NCBI GenBank assembly: GCA_009733775.1
Contig: WOGZ01000467.1
Span: forward strand, 1-20,809
DNA from: Alectoria sarmentosa
Lineage: Eukaryota; Ascomycota; Lecanoromycetes; Lecanorales; Parmeliaceae
DNA: 20,809 nt
Direction: 5' to 3'
Shown: positions 9,004 to 19,195 of the stretch, piece by piece
Position numbering within the stretch: position 1 is the stretch's first letter
Layout: each line of letters begins with the position of its first letter
The notes under the pieces: generated by a model
Seen by the model: the letters and a program-made list of their open reading frames with translations, nothing else
Database searches by the model: none
What the model was told of the DNA's origin: nothing
Made by a program: the position numbers and the translations under genes

Positions 9004-11361
9004 ATGGCTCAATTTGTTGGACTGTCAGTACTAGCAACTCTCAGCGAGCCGCCCGCCAAGGTACGAGGTCTGGTCACCGTCGTGGTTGAGCAAAAATTGA
9101 CCCTGCACCAAGGTACCTCTCCCAGTCCAAGCCTGCGCTTACCCAACGTCTACTGACAAGTAGCAATAGTGACTTGGCTCTCTGGCACACCTGGGCCAGA
9201 ATCGCTCGTCATACATGGCTCGAATGTGCTAGATATCCAGATTATTGAGGATGAATTGGGGGAAGCGGTACCGCAAGATGTGAAGAAGGGGGAACTTGTG
9301 GACCCGGCTATCGTTAGCTATGGTAGGCCTGAGGGACATCTGGCTCCTGATGCTAAGATCAATGGAGCCTTTGTGGCTACGAGTCAGACGGCTGTGAATT
9401 CTCGCGCAGAACCATCCCTACAAGCAATCTCCCCAATGTCTACGGAGCCAGCTACGACCGGCGCACGGGAGGAAGTTCGAGGTCTCCATCCCGCGGCATA
9501 TTCAGATACAATCACACCCTCTGCTACACTTACGGCGCCTTTCAACGACCTTTCTCTCAACGGGGATACACATGAGGAGCTGGAGCCATTGGATGGAAAG
9601 ACTTTGAGGCATCAGGACACGGAACTGCTAGAATTGAAAGAGATGGCACAAGAGAGAGCGCCTAGTTCAAGAAAGAGAGCTCGAAAGTCTGGAGTTAGAA
9701 GAGGGTCGTCATCCACTCAAATGCAGGAGTTGCCCAATCTGGAACAGCAATCTATCCCAATATCGACACAGAAACGGCGCGGAAAGGCCAAGGGCTGGCG
9801 GCAGACCTCGCTCCTTGAAGAACATATGGCCGAAACCCCTTCACCTCGAGCGGGGCAACGTGGGCAACGTCGTCAAAAAGAAATACTCAAGCCAGCAATT
9901 GCCCGCTTCACCAAACAAACACCAGACCATCCGAAACCCAGACGTCGTCGATATAGGGAAGAGGAAGATCAAAATGGCTGGGCTACAGGAGATGCTACCG
10001 ATATTCAAGACATGGGTGACTTCGATTTCGAAGAAAATTTATCCAAATTTGACAAGAGAAAGGTCTTCGACGAGATCAGACAGGAAGACACTACGGCTGA
10101 CGAGGCGAGATTGGTAAGTTTTAATCGGTTGCCAACCGCTCGACCTGGTACTGCGGGGGGGAAGAACCTGCACTACACAGAGAATGTACTCGAGTCGCCT
10201 ATCACGAAGGCAACAGCAGGCGGAGCTATCCCCAATGTTGGACATAGCAGTACGGAAAGTGAGTTAGAGATCAGCGAAGCCAAGGTTAGCAGTGGAAAAA
10301 GCTCACGCAGGAATGTCTCCCGCCCCTCGAGAGCTCCATCACGGAAAGAGAGCGCGCTTACAGTCGGAGAACATTACGGCTCTGGATCCACGTTTGTTGC
10401 GGAATCTATGGGCAGACTATCCAGGCAAGCTACGCATGATCGGGTTGCGAGCCCAAAGATCAAAACAGATTCTTCGACTTCTCGTTACCGCAAGTCATCT
10501 GCAACTGCTCATACAGGGAGTTCATCTTTTCGAATCGCCCATTCGAACGGCAATTGTCCCTGCGTATCTCCATTACAAATGCTGGAGTTGGAGCAGCTCG
10601 CTACAGCAGAGCTGGGTCTGACGGAAGAGATGCTCACTGAGAACGCCGCACGCTGCATTGGTGAGACAGCCTACGGGCTAGCTTCCAGTGAAGACCCCGA
10701 ACAGTCCAACCATCGACCTCTGATAGTGATTCTTGCCGGAAACACCAAAACTGGCTCCCGTGCCATAGCAGCAGGTCGCCACATGCGGAACCATGGTGCA
10801 AGAGTCGTCCTGTGCATGCTCGGCCTCGAGCGCGAATTTGACCTGCTAGAAAGCGTGCAGCGACAGCTCAAAACCTTCCGAGGCTGTGGAGGACAGGCTA
10901 TCAAGCAAGACACTCTAATGAGAACCCTCCGGAAGCTCCACGCCCCTACGGATCTGATTGTCGATGCTTTACTGGGCATGCACTTGTCCTTCGACGATCT
11001 ACGAACCGATGACCAAGCCGCCTATTTCCAACTTGTCTGCTGGGCAAACGGAAGCGAAGCAGGCACCCTTGCCATTGATGTACCATCAGGTATCGATCCT
11101 TCAAGTGGTATAGCTACCACCCACGACGGCAGCGAGCTTGTCCTTAACGCGAACTTCATACTATCCCTTGGTGCAACGAAAACAGGACTACTTCTTTCGA
11201 TGAATCTTCTAAAGACTGTGGCGGATCCGAGCCTTTTCGTAGCGGATATTGGCATCGCGAATGTTGCTTGGAAGAAATTGGGCACGAGAAGGAAGGGCGG
11301 GGTGGAATTCGGCGGTGACTGGGTTGCGGCGGTCAAATGGGAGGAGGATGCTAGGGCTTGA
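9004..11361 (+). CDS. EDC3: EDC3, enhancer of mRNA decapping (LSm-FDF-YjeF_N protein)
   Basis: Two exons, 9004-9112 and 9170-11361, give 766 residues. The 57-nt intron starts GTACCT, has a TACTGAC branch site and ends CAATAG. The ATG at 9004 is chosen because the first exon begins the LSm fold (MAQFVGLSVLATLSEPPAKV...), completed after splicing (about residues 1-65). A long basic, low-complexity linker follows. The FDF motif (DFDFEENLSKFDKRKVFDEI, about 318-340) leads into TADEARLV and the conserved GGKNLHYTENVLE. The C-terminal YjeF_N Rossmann domain spans about 495-760 (LQMLELEQLATAELGLTEEM, VILAGNTKTGSRAIAAGRHM, IVDALLG, AIDVPSGIDPSSG). EDC3 is a P-body scaffold: LSm binds Dcp2 motifs, FDF binds the DEAD-box helicase Dhh1, and YjeF_N dimerises. 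A GTAAGT at 10114-10119 lies in conserved coding sequence, so it is not taken as an intron. The gene appears intact. Confidence 0.94.
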
Positions 11362-11681
11362 TTTTGGAGGGAGGTGGGGGCGAAGATGCTCAAGACTTTG
11401 GCGAATGCTGTAGATGGTGTGTTTTGGATGGCGGCTTGTAGGGGATGACGCTCATGCTTTGGCTTAGATTTCCCGGCTTTTCGCCGTTTAGCTTGATAGG
11501 TACCATCAAAAACATCCAGTGGGTACCAACGAAAAGGTATTGCAAAGAATTGAACGTGACCAGGAATGGTCCAGACAAAACACCACGACGAAATCTCGTG
11601 ATACTGTGACCAAAGAAGCTTAGCGTATAAATTTGCAAGATCCTCACTTCAGAGCTCTGAGTGTGTCGATCTACAACAACC
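11362..11681. promoter_or_regulatory. Intergenic region with putative promoter of the U-box cyclophilin gene
   Basis: 320 bp between the EDC3 stop and the next ATG, shared by EDC3's 3' end and the cyclophilin promoter. A TATAAAT at 11626-11632 lies about 50 bp before the ATG, close enough that it may be in the leader rather than a true TATA box. The assignment is positional. Confidence 0.35.
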
Positions 11682-13487
11682 ATGGGCAAAGGTCAGCACT
11701 CCGTCCTCCAGTCTCAGCGACTCGTTGCTGACTCTTTGCTTTCATCCAGGTACGGACAAACTCTACGTAAGCATCCCCGCGCTGTTGTTGGTCCTACTGC
11801 TCTCTGACCTTTCCCTCAGATCACCCACAGCGAGTGGGCTTCCGAAGATGCATACTCCGCCAACGCCGGCTCCGGCCTCTCTAAATCGAACGCCCCCGAC
11901 ACCACCTTCAAACGTCTCCCCTTCAACTTCTGCGCCCTCTCCCTCCAGCCCTTCAAAGCCCCCGTCTGTACCACCGAAGGCACCATCTTCGACATCGACA
12001 ACATCCTCCCATGGCTCTCCAAACACGGCACCAACCCCGTCGACGGACAGCCACTCAAGACTACGGATCTGATCAAGCTGCATTTCCTGAAGAATGACGA
12101 GGGCGAGATGGTCGATCCGGTTACCTACAAGGTCTTTACGGACAACACGCATATTGTAGCGGTGGGGAAGACGGGTAACGTGTATGCGTGGGATACGGTC
12201 GAGAGGCTGAATGTGAAGGCGAAGATGTGGAGGGATTTGCTCAGTGAGGTGGAGTTTGGGAGGAAGGATATCATTACGTTGCAGGATCCGTTGAATGTGA
12301 AGGGCAGGAATTTGAGCGAGTTCAAATACCTCCGGGAAGGCGTCAATACGTTGACGGAGGAGCAGCAACGAGAGCGGAGCGCGGGCGTCAACAAGAGTGC
12401 TCTTGGGAACGCAGCTTCAGTGCTGAAAGACAAAGATGCAGCAGCTACGCCAGCAACACCTCAAATCGGCAAATACCTCCACCAACAACCCTTTTCCCCT
12501 TCACCCTCCACCTCCCTCACCAAAGCACCTTCCACCAACGGCACACCCAAGTCCCAACCCCTCCACACTTCAAAAGCCATCCCTTACAACGCCGCCCAGC
12601 ACACAACGGGCCAAGCCGCCGCCTCCTTCACCTCCACAGGCCTCACCCCCCACACCGGCGGCGATCTCGCCCTCCTGAGCGACGAAGAATACATGCTCAA
12701 GCCCCGCCGCGTCAAGAAACCCGGCTACGCGCGCATCGCCACCAACCACGGCGACATCAACCTGGAACTGCTGCCCGAGTTCGCGCCCAAGGCCGTGTGG
12801 AATTTCGTGCAGTTGAGCAAGAAGGGCTACTACGGCGGCGTCGTCTTCCACAGGAACATCCGCAACTTCATGCTCCAGGGCGGCGACCCGACGGGCACGG
12901 GCAAGGGCGGCAGCTCCGTCTGGAATAAAAACTTCGCGGACGAATTCGACGGACCGCTCTCTCACGACGCGAGAGGCATAGTAAGCATGGCGAACAAAGG
13001 CAAGAACACAAACAGCTCCCAGTTCTTCATCACCTACCGCCCCTGCAAACACCTCGACCGGAAACACACAATCTTCGCTCGCGTCGTCGGCGGCATGGAA
13101 ACCCTCTCCGCGATCGAAAACGTAGAGGTCTCGGAGAGCGACAAGAGACCGCTCGAGGACGTGAAGATGGACGAGGTCGTCGTCTTTCTGGATCCGTTCG
13201 AGGAGTTCTTGAAGGAGAAGGGCGAGAGGGATCGAGAGGTCGAGGAACGGGAGGAGGTTAGGAAGGCGGGGGGCAGGGAGGACGAGAGGACCACGTGGAC
13301 GGGCAAGAGGGTGAGGGGCGGCGCGAGCGAGAGCGGTCCGAGGGCGCCGGCTGTGGGGAAGTATATGGCTGGTGCTGGTGCTGGGGCGGGGGAAGGGAAA
13401 GGGCAGGTGCTGGCGGAGTGGGAGAGCGGGGAACCGGAGAGGAAGAAGCAGAAGGCCGGGGGGTTTGGGAATTTCGATGCTTGGTAG
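11682..13487 (+). CDS. U-box cyclophilin, peptidyl-prolyl cis-trans isomerase-like 2 (PPIL2/CYP60 type)
   Basis: Three exons, 11682-11691, 11750-11766 and 11820-13487, give 564 residues. The introns are 58 nt (GTCAGC..CCAG) and 53 nt (GTAAGC..TCAG). The tiny first exons encode MGKGTDKLYITHSEW, the typical start of the family, which fixes the ATG. A U-box follows (about residues 42-115: FNFCALSLQPF, CTTEGTIFDIDNILPWL, NPVDGQPL), then the conserved segment after MVDPVTYKVF, a Pro/Ser-rich linker, and the cyclophilin domain (about 309-467). Catalytic-site residues are visible: FHRNIRNFMLQGG (R354, F359, Q362) and NSSQFF (Q410, F412). The cyclosporin-contact Trp of CypA is His420, as expected of this class, where it is not Trp. 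The charged tail ends with a Gly/Ala run and KKQK. Family members are nuclear, spliceosome-associated, and combine E3-ligase with isomerase folds. The 3' half is notably GC-rich. Confidence 0.95.
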
Positions 13488-14249
13488 CGAGTCTCTCTGA
13501 CGAAATGAGATAAGAGGCAGATTCTTGATACCCCATTTGAAACGTTGAGAAAGAGTGTATCTCTTCTTTCATCCTCAGTGGTCGTTTCTATGATTTACCT
13601 ATCCAACTGCGGCAAGGAACCGAATTCAAAAGTCACGGGCTGAGGCTGCCTCTATACCGCTCTCTGCCTTTCAAGGGGAAACAGAATGCTGCAGGCATGG
13701 TATATTTATAGTTAGAGCAAGCTTAATCCACACGGAATCCGATCGTCAACTCAACTTTTCTGCCCATCGAAAATTCGCCCCGAAGACAAAAAGGAAACGG
13801 TAAACTCGTAGTCGGAGAAGAATGAGACAGAATCGTCTCCATGGTATCTCTCATCGGCCTAACGGCCGCACCTTTTTTCAGCGCTATTGTGATGAACTAA
13901 TGAGCATACACTTAAAAGTCATCAAAAAGAGTTTTTTCTCTTTCTCTTTTCTCGCTATTTGGCTCGATGAAAAAAAAGAGCAACCCCGGTGAAACGCCAG
14001 GCTTCACGGAGGTGAAAAAGGCCATGCCCCTTGTTTGACTCTCCCCAGTTCGCGTAAAGTAGATTTTGTATAGAATCGAAGTTGGCTGGATTCTTCTCCC
14101 TATAGGTAGAGGGGGCGAATCGAATATACTTTCATGTCGAACACCCTTTCCATCCCTAGATAACAACGAATCGAATGCTGCGACACCGAAATGCCGAAAT
14201 CTGCTCCTTTCCCGGACAGTATGCATGCAATCGTATGAGGCCCATGGGC
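13488..14249. other. Convergent 3' intergenic region
   Basis: Lies between the stops of two converging genes (U-box cyclophilin and STE50) and therefore should hold two 3' UTRs and polyadenylation sites. A T-rich stretch near 13930-13975 is notable. No gene is supported. Confidence 0.5.
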
Positions 14250-16015
14250 TCATAAGACTCCACCAGGAAGCTGTATACTACTCTGATGGCCTCTCCCATT
14301 CCCCAACCCTCCCGTGTCATATCCTCCCCCTCCTCCACCACCCATACCCACTCCTTGCCCACCTCCGCTGCCTGTGGGCCCACTATGTCCTTCCAGCGGC
14401 GCCGCGTGCCGCCTTAGCATAAACATCGGTTTCCTTCCCTCCTTATCCAATTGCTTGAACAGTATGAGCGGTTTCTCTTTCAACCCTAAACACCGCTCTT
14501 GATCACCATAGACGATGTAAAGGGCGTAGTTCTTCCAGTCGGCGTTGATGTTGTATTTTTTGAGAGCTGCCGGAAGGACTTTCTCGCACGGATCCTCCAT
14601 GCTGACACGGAAGGATTTGAAAATCTCCACTCCTGGTTCGCGGTTGTTGCCGCCAGAAGAGGGTAATTCGTCTTGTATTTGCTGTTGCTGCTGCTGTTGC
14701 TGTTGTCGCTGTTGTTGGGCTTGCTGATATTGCTCAGGAGGTGGACCGCGGTTCCGTTGGCTACCTGGGGTAGGCGTGGGGTTGCTGCGGTCGCGATCTC
14801 GATCGGAGGTAAACGTAGTCGCTGAGGATGAGTAACCTTGAGGGTCTTCGGCGTGAGAATAGATTGTTCGAGAGCTGCCGCTCGAGGGTTGTTGGTCGCG
14901 ATAGGTGCGCTGGTGGAGAGTGGGTTGATTGACGTAGGTGTTGGGAGATGTCGGCGAAGGTATGTTCACTTGCGATGGTGATGTAGAAGCTTGAGAGCCT
15001 CCCATTGCGGTAGTAGTGAGATGATTCGACGCTGCGACGGCGGCTGCAGAAGGATCGAGCGACGCATCAGCCTGACGACCTTCTGGTATAGACTGGGGTA
15101 TGTGGGTCGGGGAACTACTCTTCGGCGTGCCGCCGAGGAACAGTCGTTTGGTGGAGAACTTGCGGGATAAGCTGCTGCCAATCTTTTGCTCGGGTGGCAG
15201 CTGTGATACCATCGGTGACATTCCATCTTCGTGATGATTGGGACTGTGATTGTTGTTGTTGATGTTATTGTTGGGATGGTAAGGTAGGGGTTGGGAGTAG
15301 TCTTTTGCCATTCTGAAGATGGGCAGAAGCTCATCTCGTAGCCGTCGGTACTCGTCGGTGATCTTGCGTAACTCAGCTTCGGCTGCTTGAATGCGGTGGT
15401 CGCGGATTTCGATGGACTTTATGATGCGTGAGATGTCATCTCTGGTGGCGGTCTGATCCTGAGCCATAGCGTCGGCGGCTAAGAAAGGTATCAGATATGC
15501 CAGGAAGAATGACAAAAGTGAGGAGCTTACATGGCGGTATCCAATGATCGGAGTCAATCGTTATATCTTGCTTGATCTTCACATCGTAGACGCCCTTGAG
15601 GATCGTGAGTCTGTGCCCAACACTGATGATGGCCATTTCCTTCAATTCCTCATGCCGTAATGCTATCAGCGCTTCACCAACAATCTCGTTCTCTGTACAA
15701 GCCATGCTTATTAGCTTCGTTTCAGAAGTGGCACATTCCATCCCTACCTAAGAACTTGTCACAATACTGCGGCAGACCCAGGCTGGATATGTAGTCTGCA
15801 CATTGTTCCGTTGTCCACCCAACTATTGTATTCCCAGGTGAAAGTTTCCCCAAGTCTATGTTGTGGCCAAAGGTGGTAGGCGTGGGCTCGGTAGAGGGAG
15901 GGTCAGAGTCGGTAGGGGAGGCATCATCGTCAGTAGCAAGGAGGGGTGAAGTCATAACGCTCCTCTCGTACTCATCGTCTGCATCCGAGTCATGATAGGT
16001 TGGCGGTATCGCCAT
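14250..16015 (-). CDS. STE50: STE50-like MAPK pathway adaptor (SAM and Ras-association domains)
   Basis: Minus-strand exons 16015-15748, 15692-15531 and 15478-14250 give 552 residues. The introns are 55 nt (GTAGGG..TACAG, with a GCTAAT branch site) and 52 nt (GTAAGC..CTTAG). MAIPPTYHDSDADDEYERS at 16015 is preferred as start; an in-frame ATG at 16063 would add 16 residues without family-like sequence. A SAM domain spans about residues 62-128 (GWTTEQCADYISSLGLPQY, ENEIVGEALIALRHEEL, SVGHRLTILKGVYDVKIKQ). A coiled-coil-like helix follows (RDHRIQAAEAELRKITDEYR), then a long disordered region with Asn-rich and Gln-rich runs, and an RA domain at about 430-504 (FKSFRVSMEDPCEKVL to KPMFMLRRHAAP). 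Family members bind the MAPKKK Ste11 through SAM and small GTPases or membrane partners through RA, in pheromone/fusion, osmotic and invasive-growth signalling. A Gly-rich tail of 48 residues follows the RA domain. Confidence 0.94.
14678..14727 (-). repeat. CAG/CAA tract encoding a poly-Gln run in STE50
   Basis: Mixed CAG and CAA codons, with one CGA interruption, encode a Gln-rich run in the linker before the RA domain. The mix suggests a fairly stable tract, though length variation between strains is possible. Confidence 0.75.
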
Positions 16016-16063
16016 TCTGTGACGATTTGCTGAGGAATGATTTATGTCATGGCAGGCGTCCAA

Positions 16064-16987
16064 ATGAAGCCGAATTTGGAGAGGTGCCGCCTGCTCGGTC
16101 CAGTATCACGAGAGCTCTTCTGGGTATCTCTGGAGAGCTGAGGTCTGATGGTAACGATCAGGGAGGCTTCACGGTAAGATTATCGCCCTGTTGTAATACA
16201 CAATGTCCACGCGAAGCTAGAGGTCAATGTGGGCGTCTATCGTTTGAGTGCAGTGTGGGGATGACGGCAGCGGTCCAACAATTGCTCTATTTGCTCGATT
16301 CACACAACAAGCTCTTACTTAGACAGCGGCTTTGATATACGTCTTCACAAGAGTCATTTGATTTGGAGGTGAAATGGGTTGTGGGGGAGGGGGGTGATGA
16401 GTGGTAAATATGAGGTCCAATTTCGGACTGGCTGTAAGCCAAGCCTTCAGCCCTGTTGCCCAACGCTTTTGGTAAAGTGGCATGCGCGGCCCTTCCCGAG
16501 CAGGCGTCAAGCATAAGAGATCTGCATAAATACTCTATTTATACATAAGGCATATCTGAAGGTCCAGGTCGAGAACACCACAGTCAATGCGTGTGTAATA
16601 TAAGTATGCTCATTATACGTATACACACCCTTCACAGATCCACCGTAGCCCCAGATTAACGGCATTGCTATGGGTAATATTGTATGTGGTCGGGATTTGG
16701 ATGCAAGTCACACGGTTTCCAATCAATTTCATTGGAATGCGTAGGCAAAAAAGTATCATAAAGCTGTGCTTTCCCTCTGACATAATGTACACGGTCATCG
16801 TCATCTGCATTAGAAGGCTCCATGAAGCGCCACGCTCAAAACGCTATCTCACTAAAAGACATCTCAACTTCGAGAATATCAATCGCCACTCCAATTCGTG
16901 TATTAGCATTCCGATCGTCAGCTCTGTACATGCCAGATCGTCTCAAATGAGCCATTTCGCTTGCCTCCAAGACTCCACTCAGCAACC
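16064..16987. promoter_or_regulatory. STE50 upstream region and 3' flank of the secreted-protein gene
   Basis: About 920 bp between two minus-strand genes. The part near 16016-16500 should contain the STE50 promoter; on the sense (minus) strand it has a C-rich pyrimidine tract (plus-strand GGGGGAGGGGGG, about 16384-16396) roughly 370 bp before the ATG, a common feature of fungal promoters. The part near 16988 is the 3' flank of the next gene. No gene is supported within it. Confidence 0.4.
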
Positions 16988-17809
16988 TCACAGAAGCCAA
17001 GCTACCCCAGCCGATCCTGCCAGTAGGGAAAATAGCCACACACTGACTGCTGCATCGTGGCATGCTGAAGACACTATATCCAGCGGCGTTCCTCCACCGT
17101 TGCCATTACCTGTAGACCTCGATGTGCTGGAAGTCGAAGTGTAGCTCTTCGTGTGTGATGTGCTCGTCGGAGTATCTGAAGGCGACGCTGGCGTTACTGT
17201 AGTCCCAACGACTGCAACGCTCGTAGTCGTAGGTTCAGGAGTGACGGTGGTTGGAACAACTGTCGTGGTCGAGGACGTAGCAGCAGCTTGGGGAGTCGTG
17301 GACGTAGCAGCGGCTTGGGGCGTCGAGGATGTAGCAGCGACTTGGAGTGTCGAGGACATTGGGCTGGCATTAGTACTCGTACTTGATGCGCTCGCCGCTC
17401 CTGCTGTAGATTGAATACCATACGCCCCGTCCTGCCCTCCACTCTGTCCATCTCCACCCCCACTCCCGCTAGAGGATGAGCTTCCCCCCGCATTCGAGCA
17501 AAGTGTTTGGACACCCTGCCCATCGAAGAATAGCCCTATCAACGTGTTCGGATATACAATTGTGCCGGCACAAACATCCAGCAAGGTATTTCTCAGATTA
17601 TCGAGAAAGCCGATGCATTTTGCGGAGCAGCCTTGCCCGTCGAAGTCGGAACTGGAGCAGTCTGTGAGGGGTGTGTTGTAAGCATTTGTGCAGGCGGCGG
17701 AGAAGCCGTCGATTGGTTGGTACGCTGAGAGAGTGAGGGCGGAGATGGCTTGGAAAAAGGACACTAAGACCAGAGCGGTGGAGAACGGGGTGGCAGTTGA
17801 GAGGCGCAT
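16988..17809 (-). CDS. Secreted Cys-containing Ser/Thr-rich protein, probably GPI-anchored
   Basis: A single-exon frame of 273 residues. The start at 17809 is chosen because it opens directly into a signal peptide (MRLSTATPFSTALVLVSFFQ, likely cleaved near ISA-LT); the in-frame ATG at 17860 would place 17 polar residues before it. The mature N-terminal part has six cysteines in a compact domain (CTNAYNTPLTDC, CSAKC, a later C in LLDVCAGT, and C in VQTLC). A Gly/Ser stretch and a long Ser/Thr/Ala-rich stalk follow, which would be heavily O-glycosylated. Three tandem 9-residue repeats of the form STPQAAATS lie in the stalk. The C-terminus is hydrophobic (VWLFSLLAGSAGVAWLL) with small residues before it, as expected for GPI attachment. 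The domain layout resembles fungal cell-wall surface proteins, but it is not clearly CFEM and I cannot name the family. Exact function is unknown. Confidence 0.72.
   Translation of the reverse strand: MRLSTATPFSTALVLVSFFQAISALTLSAYQPIDGFSAACTNAYNTPLTDCSSSDFDGQGCSAKCIGFLDNLRNTLLDVCAGTIVYPNTLIGLFFDGQGVQTLCSNAGGSSSSSGSGGGDGQSGGQDGAYGIQSTAGAASASSTSTNASPMSSTLQVAATSSTPQAAATSTTPQAAATSSTTTVVPTTVTPEPTTTSVAVVGTTVTPASPSDTPTSTSHTKSYTSTSSTSRSTGNGNGGGTPLDIVSSACHDAAVSVWLFSLLAGSAGVAWLL
17277..17357 (-). repeat. Three tandem 27-bp repeats in the secreted-protein stalk
   Basis: Units at 17277-17303, 17304-17330 and 17331-17357 each begin GTAGCAGC on the plus strand and encode one 9-residue Ala/Thr/Ser/Pro/Gln repeat. 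Units differ by a few substitutions. In-frame tandem repeats like this often vary in copy number between strains. Confidence 0.85.
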
Positions 17810-18590
17810 GGTTGCTTGTTGTGTGACGGTCTGAAGGCCTGCGAGATGGGGTGCGCACAAAGCTATCCTCAGCCCCTAGACTTGGGCTTAGAGACCGAGA
17901 TATAAGAAAAGAGCTCGAGAGTTGTTTCGCTAGGTGTTTTGACAGTCGTGGAGCTGGTGCAGCAGAGAGAAAACTTTGGTGATTCAGATTGGCGGTTGTT
18001 TATCTGCCAACCGGAGACCTAGAGAGCCACTAGGGATAATACAAATCCGTCAAAATTATTACTGAGAGAGCGTAATTCGGGATTAAAGGAGTGTGTCTGT
18101 CTTCAAGACTTGATGCGAAGTGACCTCCGAATCGCACTTCAAGGCGAAGTTGCTGTGTTATGCACGTTGAGAACGAAGGCGCAGTCAAGGCGCGAATCTG
18201 AAGACGAAGGAGCGAGATGATCAAATAAAAATCCACCACGGCGTCAATTCACTTCCATCTTGTATTTAAGTTGAATAGCTCCGAGAGCTTCCAATTTTGA
18301 AGGCCAAAGAATTGAAGGAAATTGTAGAGATACGAGACAGACTTGAAACCGACGAACTGTGCACTTGTGGGACTAGGTAGATCTAAGCGCCACAATTTGC
18401 ACTAGCGATCCGGCCCGTCGATTGGTTCCAAGGCAAAGCCGAGAAAGACTCGCAGGCGGCTACGATACTTTGGGTCATGGCTGCGGAGTTGGCTTGCTCT
18501 GCATTTCTATCAAAGCGCAATAGGAGATGCTGTCAAATCAGCATGAGGTGGATGTGTGTCGTACAATAGGTATATTTGAATTGAAGTCTG
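17810..18590. promoter_or_regulatory. Upstream region of the secreted-protein gene and adjacent non-coding DNA
   Basis: Should hold the promoter of the minus-strand gene starting at 17809. A TATAAG on the plus strand at 17901-17906 (CTTATA on the sense strand) lies about 95 bp upstream and is a weak TATA candidate. Beyond about 18100 nothing is recognised; short open frames there lack coherent coding character. Confidence 0.35.
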
Positions 18591-19195
18591 CTAGAAAACT
18601 TCTCTCTCTACGCTCAACCTAAGTGATCCCATACGGCCCTGCAATCTCCCGGTACTTATGAACACTGGATCATTATCCGTGGAGTAGACGACATCTTCAA
18701 TCAGCTCGCTCAAGCAAGTAATCCTGACTACTTTGCCAGTGCCATCCACAGTCCCTCCCGCTGTGACCCCTTTTCTCGGAAGAATGAGCTCGAATGTGTA
18801 GAATGCGTTGGTACCGTGGAGTGGATGAGAGACGCGGAATTGGTAAAAAAAACTTACTAGTGGTCGAGCACGAGCGCGGTGGTAGTGACCGCGGAAGAGG
18901 ATGAAAAAGGCGCTTCTTCAGGGTTTCAGGGCGAAACCCCTCGTGATCTCTCCATTCTAAGGACCCTCTCCACTCAGGGTGCTTTCCTAATCAGGTTGAC
19001 TACTCCATTTCGCTGGGCCTGGCTGTCTTGGGGATGCCATGCTCTGGCGGGGAAGGGTCAATCGTGCTCGAACTTTCTCAGCTGCCGAGCGATTTCCGGG
19101 CTCGAAAATGATGGCCGTATCATCTACTGTCAAGTGCAATTTACACTGAGGTAGGATCGCACACTCACCAAGGTATCCCCGAGGTCAAAAGCGTT
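18591..19195 (-). pseudogene. Unrecognised coding-like region with a cluster of in-frame stops
   Basis: One minus-strand frame runs from about 19195 to TAG at 18593-18591. Only three stops interrupt it, all between 18989 and about 18915. Both sides read like protein: upstream, LHLTVDDTAIIFEPGNRSAA and KVRARLTLPRQSMASPRQPG; downstream, VSHPLHGTNAFYTFELILPR, GKVVRITCLSELIEDVVYS and NDPVFISTGRLQGRMGSLRL. No ATG opens the downstream part. The stop cluster could be an intron, but I see no convincing donor/acceptor pair around it, so a decayed gene is at least as likely. I do not recognise the family. Coding character is judged by eye only. Confidence 0.35.

Noticed and set aside
10671..11393. Antisense open frames over the EDC3 YjeF_N domain
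   Set aside because: The sense frame is conserved EDC3; antisense frames are shadows in a GC-rich region.
11763..12368. 201-residue open frame antisense to the U-box cyclophilin gene
   Set aside because: It is the complement of a strongly conserved coding region; its Glu/Gly/Val-rich composition is what antisense of that GC-biased sequence gives.
12570..13067. 165-residue open frame antisense to the cyclophilin domain
   Set aside because: The sense strand encodes unmistakable cyclophilin motifs; the antisense has no family resemblance.
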